Shown: one piece after another, positions 58,873-64,000 of the stretch
Layout of the letters: each line of letters starts with the position of its first letter
How positions within the stretch are numbered: position 1 is the stretch's first letter
NCBI RefSeq assembly: GCF_015234215.1
Contig: NZ_JADEKP010000001.1
Location: 620,001-684,000, forward strand
Length of the DNA stretch: 64,000 nt
Direction: 5' to 3'
Source of the DNA: Clostridium chrysemydis
GTDB taxonomy: Bacteria; Bacillota; Clostridia; Clostridiales; Clostridiaceae
Made by a program: the position numbers and the translations under genes
The notes under the pieces: generated by a model
Told to the model about the DNA's origin: nothing
Database searches by the model: none
Seen by the model: only the letters and a program-made list of their open reading frames with translations

Positions 58873-60474
58873 ATGCAGGATAAAAAAGATAGCACCATAG
58901 AAGTAATGAAAGTTCGAAACAATCTTAAGTTAAGACTTATTTTTGAATCGATTTGCATTGGATTATTTGCAGGACTTATTATGGTACTAAATAGAGTTTT
59001 AATTGATAAAATGCTCCCAAAGATGACCTCTATATATGAAGGCGCTAAGGGAAGTATATGGAATATTGCACTTGTTTTTGCGGTATTAATCATAATGGGC
59101 TATATCGTAGGAGTTATGGTAAGAAAAGACGGTATGATTTCAGGGAGTGGTATCCCACAAGTTGAGGGCATACTTATGAGAAGGTTTGAAGTTAACTGGT
59201 TAAGGGTACTTATCTTAAAATTTCTAGGTGGAACTATAGCACTTGGTGCTGGGTTATCACTAGGAAGAGAGGGCCCTTCAGTTCAAATGGGGGCGTCTAT
59301 TGGGCAAGGTTTCTCAAAGGTATGTAATAGAAGTAATATAGAAGATAAATTTCTTATAACAAGTGGTGCAGCAGCAGGTATTGCTGGTGCTTTTAATGCC
59401 CCACTTTCAGGAGTTATTTTTGCACTCGAAGAAGTTCATAAAAACTTCTCACCGCTTGTTTTATTATCTGCTATGGCATCATCAATTGTAGCTGACTTTA
59501 CTGTAAAGCAATTTTTAGGGCTTGGGCCTGCTTTTGGATTTAATGGGATATCAGCTCTGCCTTTAGGATATTATTGGCTTTTACCTATACTTGGTATAAT
59601 AGTTGGTTTTTCAGGGATGATCTTTTGCAAAGGTATTTTAAATACGCAAGACATCTACGATAAATTCAAAAAAATGCCGACAGAAGTTAAGGTGATAATA
59701 CCATTTATTTTAACTGGAATTATTGGAATGACTTTACCTATATTATTAGGTGGAGGACACGGACTTATAATGAGTATATCAGAAGGCGGATATACTATTA
59801 AAATGCTTATTATATTATTAATAGTAAAATTTTTATTTACTATAATAGCCTTTGGGTCAGGAACTCCTGGGGGAATATTCTTCCCACTTTTAGTTTTAGG
59901 GGCTTTAGTTGGAGATATTTTTGGAATATTAGTTTGTAAAGGCTTAAAAATTCCAGATGTTTATATACTAAACTTTATAATTTTTGCAATGGCAGCTCAT
60001 TTTGCAGCCATAGTTAAAGCACCTATTACAGGGATTGTATTAATTACAGAAATGACAGGGTCTTTTGAGCATCTATTAGCATTAACAATAGTTGTAATTG
60101 CAGCATATGTTACAAGCGATTTACTTAGAAATGAACCTATATACGAAAGTCTTTTAGAGAGAAGACTTAAAAAGTGTGGAGACAAATGCGATGATGAAAG
60201 CTGCAAGGCTTACGTTAAGAAAACTCTCCTTGAACTTGCAGTATTTATGGGAAGTCATATAGAAGGAAAGAAAATTAAAGATATAACATGGCCTAGAGAT
60301 TGCTTAATAGTCGCAATTAAAAGAGGCGGAAAAGAAATTATTCCAAAAGGTAATACTGAAATAATTGCAGGGGACTTTATTGTTGTTTTAGTAGACGATA
60401 ATAAGGCTGCTGATGTTTTAGTAAGACTTCAAGAACTTTCTACAGAAGTTAATGTAATACAAAATGATATATAG
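58873..60474 (+). CDS. ClC-type chloride channel/antiporter with TrkA-C domain
   Basis: A 533-residue ClC protein with about ten or more membrane helices. The ion pathway motifs are present: GSGIPQ, GREGPSVQ (gating Glu), and GSGTPGGIFFP; the inner Glu after the gate helix is in FALEEVHKNF. Residues about 465-533 form a RCK C-terminal (TrkA-C) domain (KIKDITWPRDCLIVAIKRGGKEIIP). A frame start at 58840 is rejected because GGAAGGGG serves ATG 58873. It is probably a Cl-/H+ antiporter; the GREGP motif argues against the F-specific clade. Confidence 0.92.
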   Translation: MQDKKDSTIEVMKVRNNLKLRLIFESICIGLFAGLIMVLNRVLIDKMLPKMTSIYEGAKGSIWNIALVFAVLIIMGYIVGVMVRKDGMISGSGIPQVEGILMRRFEVNWLRVLILKFLGGTIALGAGLSLGREGPSVQMGASIGQGFSKVCNRSNIEDKFLITSGAAAGIAGAFNAPLSGVIFALEEVHKNFSPLVLLSAMASSIVADFTVKQFLGLGPAFGFNGISALPLGYYWLLPILGIIVGFSGMIFCKGILNTQDIYDKFKKMPTEVKVIIPFILTGIIGMTLPILLGGGHGLIMSISEGGYTIKMLIILLIVKFLFTIIAFGSGTPGGIFFPLLVLGALVGDIFGILVCKGLKIPDVYILNFIIFAMAAHFAAIVKAPITGIVLITEMTGSFEHLLALTIVVIAAYVTSDLLRNEPIYESLLERRLKKCGDKCDDESCKAYVKKTLLELAVFMGSHIEGKKIKDITWPRDCLIVAIKRGGKEIIPKGNTEIIAGDFIVVLVDDNKAADVLVRLQELSTEVNVIQNDI

Positions 60475-60483
60475 TGACATAAT

Positions 60484-60520
60484 AATAGAGGATTAGATAT
60501 TCTAACCCTCTATTTTTTTT
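60484..60520 (+). terminator. Terminator of the ClC gene
   Basis: AATAGAGG pairs with CCTCTATT with an inner TTAGA/TCTAA stem, followed by a T-run. Confidence 0.87.
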
Positions 60521-60549
60521 ATTTCTTTTAAAGAGAAGGGAGCATTTGT

Positions 60550-61302
60550 ATGGCGTTACTAGTAACTAAGGAAAATATTAAAAAAGGTTATGGTTTTAAT
60601 AAATTTGACTTTAAATCCTTTAAAAATATAGTAGTTTTTTTGATAGTGCTTGCAATTATATACTTTATAATTGAAGTTACAGGGGTTAAATATCATTTCG
60701 GAACTCATTCTGACATAATAATTTTAGTTCTAGCACTTTTTGGAAGTTACTTGTACATAAAATACGCCTTTTTGCGTGATGTTAAAAAAAGAAGAGATAT
60801 TAAAAAGATACAAAAAAATATTGAAAATTCTAATTTAATCAATGCTTTAAGCGATTTAAAAGATAATTTTTATATTTTAAAAAACGTAAGCTTTAAAGGA
60901 AAGAAAAGAATAATAAATATTAGTCTTGCAATACTTTTTGAAGAGGGGATAGTATTTATAAATGAAGAAAGGTTTAAAGGAGAAATAAAAGGAGATATTT
61001 TGAAAGAAAAATGGGAGCAGATAAATAATAATAAAAAAAGAGATATAGATAATTTATTTAAACTAAAAGAAAGAAAAATAGAAGAATTAAATTATATATT
61101 AAAAGAAAATAATCACAAAATAAATATTTATAGCGTCCTTTTATTTAATGAAGATACAAAAATAGATATAGAAGAAAACAAAACAAATAAGGCTTTTAAT
61201 AATTATAAAGATTTAATAGATTGGATTTCAAATTTAAAAAAATCAGAAAAAAGTAAAATAAAATTTGATGAAGTAATACAGATAATAGAAGAGTTAGTAT
61301 AG
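60550..61302 (+). CDS. Membrane-anchored NERD-like protein, possibly degenerate
   Basis: A 250-residue protein with two N-terminal membrane helices (about 28-45 and 55-71), then a soluble part. The segment ALSDLKDNFYILKNVSF...NISLAILFEEGIVFINEERFKGEIKGD (about 98-150) resembles the NERD domain, in which GxQIDHVVV...GIFVIETKNYKG is expected; here the Asp-His pair is lost and the Glu-x-Lys is altered to NEER. A helical, Asn/Lys-rich end follows. It is likely nuclease-dead or unrelated. AAGGGAG precedes the ATG. Confidence 0.55.
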   Translation: MALLVTKENIKKGYGFNKFDFKSFKNIVVFLIVLAIIYFIIEVTGVKYHFGTHSDIIILVLALFGSYLYIKYAFLRDVKKRRDIKKIQKNIENSNLINALSDLKDNFYILKNVSFKGKKRIINISLAILFEEGIVFINEERFKGEIKGDILKEKWEQINNNKKRDIDNLFKLKERKIEELNYILKENNHKINIYSVLLFNEDTKIDIEENKTNKAFNNYKDLIDWISNLKKSEKSKIKFDEVIQIIEELV

Positions 61303-61309
61303 AAAATAA

Positions 61310-61340
61310 AAAGGATATTGCAAAAAAGCAATATCCTTTA
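61310..61340 (+). terminator. Terminator
   Basis: AAAGGATATTGC and GCAATATCCTTT form a perfect 12-bp stem (61310-61321 with 61328-61339). Confidence 0.85.
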
Positions 61341-61357
61341 AAATTTCAAAAGGTAAA

Positions 61358-61717
61358 TTATAAGTCGTCAGATGAAGCGAGTTTTAAATCAGAGGCTTCA
61401 TCTTGAGGCTTTTTCTTTTTACCTAAAAATTCGAATTTTTCACAAACTATATTAGTTTTATAAACTGTTTCGTTATCAATGTTTTGATATTTGTCACGAG
61501 TTATATAACCTGTGATACAAATTGAAGAACCTTTTTTGCAGAAGTTGCAAAAAGTTTCAGCATCCTTTTTGAAAATAACAAAAGGGATAAAGTGAGTTGT
61601 TTTTCCTATTGTATCGTATACTGCGATAACATTTCTAGAGTATGGTACATTATTTTCTTTAGAGTATAGTAATTCTGGATCTCTAGCTAAATTTCCTGAT
61701 AATATTATTTTATTCAT
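61358..61717 (-). CDS. Single-stranded DNA-binding protein paralog
   Basis: A 119-residue OB-fold protein with the SSB opening NKIILSGNLARDPELLYS and GSSICITGYITRDKY. The acidic end SSDDL resembles, but lacks the last PF of, the SSB interaction tip. It is shorter than the replication SSB (about 140-170) and stands outside the rpsF-rpsR context, so it is an accessory copy. The ribosome binding site is inside the terminator hairpin of the upstream gene; GTG 61726 is rejected, ATG 61717 has 8-base spacing. Confidence 0.85.
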   Translation of the reverse strand: MNKIILSGNLARDPELLYSKENNVPYSRNVIAVYDTIGKTTHFIPFVIFKKDAETFCNFCKKGSSICITGYITRDKYQNIDNETVYKTNIVCEKFEFLGKKKKPQDEASDLKLASSDDL

Positions 61718-61753
61718 AAAAAACACTCCTTAAGTTTTATTTCCTTAAGGAGT
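61718..61753 (-). terminator. Terminator containing the ribosome binding site of the SSB paralog
   Basis: On the minus strand ACTCCTTAAG (61753-61744) pairs exactly with CTTAAGGAGT (61734-61725), followed by GTTTTTT and the ATG. The 3' arm and start region TAAGGAGTGTTTTTTATG is identical to that before the DUF378 gene at 33202. Confidence 0.8.
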
Positions 61754-61789
61754 CTAACCAAATTTAGATTATTTATACAAACAAATGTT

Positions 61790-63301
61790 CTAAAATTTAA
61801 TATTATAGTATTTTCTTTTATCAACTTCTACATTTTTATGTTTTGAAAAATACTCAATTATAATCTCTGGCATTTCAATTAAAATCTCTTTTACAGTTTT
61901 AGAACCAGAATAAAAATCATAACCTCCAGCACCGCTTGCACGATAATTATTCATAACAAGGGTTATTCTATCAGTATCTTTTAAAGCCTCACCTTTAAAC
62001 TCTAATTTAGAGATTCTATCTAAGCCAGTCTTATTTAAATCAAATTCATAATCTATATTTGAAAAATAATCATAGTTATAATGTTCAGTTTTTGGTTTTA
62101 AGAAAGAATCTGAAATTATAATTTTATCATTTTCTTTTGTTAAGTAATTTGAACTTCTAAGAAGACCTTTCTTTAGAGTTAAACCATCGATTTCATAAAC
62201 AACAAGCGTATTTGGATAAACGTAAGTTGAAACTATATCACGAACAGTTACGTCTTTATTAAACCCTTTAATTGAGTTTGCAAAAGAAGTACAAGATACG
62301 TCTGCATCTGAAACTTCTAGTTGAACTTGATTTATAAAGTTTGCAAGGTAAGAACCTTTTAAAGCCATATCTAAGTGTGATGCTTTATTTAGTGGAATAT
62401 CTAAAAATCCAACAGGTTTATCAAGCCAAGATTGTATTTTGTTTTCTAAAGGAAGTAATTTTTCAAAAATATCTTTTTTAGGTGATGAAACAGGCTCTTT
62501 TAAAGACGATTCGATTTCTTTAACTCCATTTTCAAGTTTTAAGTTTAATTCTATAAATTTTTTACCGTGTTGTGGAGTTTGAACTACGTAAGTGTCATTT
62601 ATAAGACTTCCTTCAATAGGAAGGTGCTGATGACCTGTAAGTAATATATCAAAATCTAATTCTTCAGAAATTCTATATGCTACATTTTCTTTAGTAGTAC
62701 TTAAGATATTCTTTGTTTCGATATCTTTTTCAAAACCACCGTGATAAAAACCTATAAGAATATCAACTTTATCTTTTAAAATACTTGAATATTTTTTTGC
62801 AGCTTCAAAAGGGTCTGATATTTCAAAGTTTTCTATATTTTTAGGATTCTCCCAAACAGTTATATATTCAGTAGTTAAACCTATTAAACCTATTTTTAAT
62901 CCGTTAGGTAAAACCTTAATATCATAAGGCTTTATAGGAAGGGTTCCTGTTTTATCTTTTATATTTGCTAAAAGGCAAGAACCTTTAAAAGTATTAAGAT
63001 ACTTTTTTAAATAAGTAAATCCATAATTAAAGTCGTGGTTTCCAAGAGTTATATAATCGTAAGAACCACTATTTAATACTTCACCTATAGGATGAGATTC
63101 AAAATTAGATTTAGAAAGATATGTTGTAAATGGAGAACCTTGAATAGTGTCTCCACAATCTATAATTAAAGTATTAGGATCTTTTTCAAATGAATTAATA
63201 ACATTTAACATACCAATATTCTTAAATGTTTTATCAGTATAATCAGTTGGATAAACAAACCCATGCATATCTGATGTAAAATAAATTTTTAAATTTTTCA
63301 T
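61790..63301 (-). CDS. 5'-nucleotidase/2',3'-cyclic phosphodiesterase-type metallophosphatase
   Basis: A 503-residue two-domain enzyme of the UshA/CpdB/YunD family. The metallophosphatase part has TSDMHG (as DxH), DCGDTIQGSP, GNHDFNYG, the GFYHGG and TGHQH motifs (about 1-230). The C-terminal substrate-binding domain carries ASGAGGYDFYSG. No signal peptide is present, so it is cytoplasmic like YunD, which hydrolyses nucleotides or CoA-like compounds. Its end is marked by a hairpin that doubles as the SSB paralog's translation start. Confidence 0.9.
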   Translation of the reverse strand: MKNLKIYFTSDMHGFVYPTDYTDKTFKNIGMLNVINSFEKDPNTLIIDCGDTIQGSPFTTYLSKSNFESHPIGEVLNSGSYDYITLGNHDFNYGFTYLKKYLNTFKGSCLLANIKDKTGTLPIKPYDIKVLPNGLKIGLIGLTTEYITVWENPKNIENFEISDPFEAAKKYSSILKDKVDILIGFYHGGFEKDIETKNILSTTKENVAYRISEELDFDILLTGHQHLPIEGSLINDTYVVQTPQHGKKFIELNLKLENGVKEIESSLKEPVSSPKKDIFEKLLPLENKIQSWLDKPVGFLDIPLNKASHLDMALKGSYLANFINQVQLEVSDADVSCTSFANSIKGFNKDVTVRDIVSTYVYPNTLVVYEIDGLTLKKGLLRSSNYLTKENDKIIISDSFLKPKTEHYNYDYFSNIDYEFDLNKTGLDRISKLEFKGEALKDTDRITLVMNNYRASGAGGYDFYSGSKTVKEILIEMPEIIIEYFSKHKNVEVDKRKYYNIKF

Positions 63302-63318
63302 ATAAACACCTCTAATAA

Positions 63319-63348
63319 ATTATACCAAATTTCGCAATGAATTGTTAA
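63319..63348 (-). promoter_or_regulatory. Promoter of the metallophosphatase gene
   Basis: On the minus strand TTAACA (63348-63343) and TATAAT (63324-63319) are 18 bases apart. Confidence 0.6.
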
Positions 63349-63521
63349 TAAATCTCCAAATATCTAATTGATAATGGAAAATGTCGTAAAAGAGCAGGGG
63401 GAAGAGGTAAATCCTTTAATATTCTTAATAAAGCTTATTAACAGATTGATAGTAAAGGTGAGATAAAGTTATAAATTTTAATAATAATTCAAGCAGATTA
63501 AACAAAAGTGAAAAAATGTCC
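63349..63521. other. Divergent intergenic region
   Basis: Between the divergent promoters I see no ORF or known RNA. A G-rich stretch GAGCAGGGGGAAGAGG at about 63392-63407 stands out without a clear role. Confidence 0.4.
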
Positions 63522-63550
63522 TTGCAATATGCACAAGTGTATGCTATATT
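63522..63550 (+). promoter_or_regulatory. Promoter of the peptide transporter gene
   Basis: TTGCAA (63522-63527) and TATATT (63545-63550) with 17-base spacing. Confidence 0.6.
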
Positions 63551-63602
63551 ATATACATACTTTAATTCGTTAAAGCAAAAGATAAAAAGGGGAGACTTTT
63601 AG

Positions 63603-64000
63603 ATGGAAGCAACAATAGATAGTAACATTAAAAAGAAGCATCCTAAAGGATTATATTTATTATTCCTAACAGAGATGTGGGAAAGATTCAGCTATTACGG
63701 AATGAGAGCATTACTTATGCTTTACTTAACTACAAGCCTTATAGGCGGAGGTTTAGGCTTTGATTTGGGAATAGCAGCTATGATTTACGGTGTATATACT
63801 GGATTTACATATTTTACTCCTATTATTGGAGGAGCTATAGCAGATAGATATTTAGGACAAAAGTTATCAATAGTAATCGGTGGATTTATAATGGTATTTG
63901 GTAACTTGATATTATTTTTTGATAATACAAGAGTCGGTTTATTTATAGGCTTAGCAATTCTTATCGTTGGAAACGGGTTCTTTAAACCAAACATATCAAC
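63603..64000 (+). CDS. POT/PTR2 family proton-dependent oligopeptide transporter, N-terminal part
   Basis: The first 132 residues of a major-facilitator peptide transporter. The POT signature EMWERFSYYGMRALL (near 24-38, with the ExxERFxYY proton-coupling motif) and the family segment GGAIADRYLGQK near 75-86 are clear. At least four membrane helices are seen before the window ends. It imports di- and tripeptides using the proton gradient. A GGGGAGA site precedes the ATG. The gene runs off the window (normal length about 450-500). Confidence 0.92.
   Translation, partial: MEATIDSNIKKKHPKGLYLLFLTEMWERFSYYGMRALLMLYLTTSLIGGGLGFDLGIAAMIYGVYTGFTYFTPIIGGAIADRYLGQKLSIVIGGFIMVFGNLILFFDNTRVGLFIGLAILIVGNGFFKPNIS

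Noticed and set aside
1-64000. CRISPR arrays, tRNA, rRNA, prophage or replication origin
   Set aside because: No regularly spaced direct repeats, no tRNA-like cloverleaf with CCA-type ends, no rRNA segments, no phage structural or integrase genes and no DnaA-box cluster were found when reading through the intergenic regions.

Overview
The window looks like chromosome from a low-GC (roughly 30 percent), anaerobic, fermentative, motile member of the Clostridia. The evidence is the strong AT bias, AGGAGG-type ribosome binding sites with ATG, GTG and TTG starts, a type 1B dihydroorotate dehydrogenase with its PyrK subunit, a glycyl-radical activating enzyme, lactate dehydrogenase, a T-box leader, a cyclic-di-GMP-I riboswitch, two ferrous iron systems and a thioredoxin reductase that lacks an NADPH site. 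Nearly all genes are intact, densely packed and separated by clear intrinsic terminators. There is no prophage, CRISPR array, rRNA or tRNA. The only mobile-element trace is one lone transposase-like gene.

Layout. 1-2 kb: end of the pyrimidine operon (pyrK-pyrD-pyrE). 2-5.5 kb: pflA, motAB and a YitT membrane protein. 5.5-13.6 kb: a small membrane protein, a DEDDh exonuclease, ldh, asnA, birA, an LCP wall enzyme, a site-2 protease and Ppx/GppA. 13.8-17.2 kb: T-box-controlled argS and an AI-2E-type permease. 17.2-19.4 kb: minus-strand feoA-feoB plus a tiny Cys-rich protein. 19.5-26.8 kb: HAD phosphatase, YprB-like nuclease, an ABC/two-component module, a secreted metallo-beta-lactamase-fold lipoprotein and plsC. 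27-29.5 kb: a PEPCK/HPr-kinase-like protein of unknown function, then a c-di-GMP riboswitch followed by a structured stretch without a gene. 29.5-32.3 kb: a second Feo operon. 32.3-39.5 kb: membrane proteins, Lrp, a degenerate PHP protein, gamma-carbonic anhydrase, cvfB and a Ca-type P-ATPase. 39.6-45.6 kb: YaaR, an ABC importer, an ABC exporter and a thioredoxin/thioredoxin reductase pair. 45.6-54 kb: an orphan small protein, hydrolases, a DEAD helicase, a deoxynucleoside kinase and nfeD-stomatin. 54-64 kb: the transposase remnant, a polar amino acid ABC importer, flavodoxin-DUF3793, a ClC channel, a NERD-like protein, an SSB paralog, a 5'-nucleotidase-like enzyme and the start of a POT peptide transporter.

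How it fits together. Five 15-bp Fur-box-like sites (12 or 13 of 14 positions match the 7-1-7 consensus) lie at the promoters of both Feo operons, flavodoxin-DUF3793 and ldh, and upstream of an ABC exporter. This suggests one iron-starvation programme: take up Fe(II), replace ferredoxin by flavodoxin, and dispose of reductant as lactate. The thioredoxin pair has a CsoR/CstR-type operator in its leader and a reductase probably fed by ferredoxin or flavodoxin. Other unusual points are a c-di-GMP riboswitch with no downstream gene, and two genes (DUF378 and the SSB paralog) whose Shine-Dalgarno sits in the 3' arm of the previous gene's terminator, with an identical 18-base segment.
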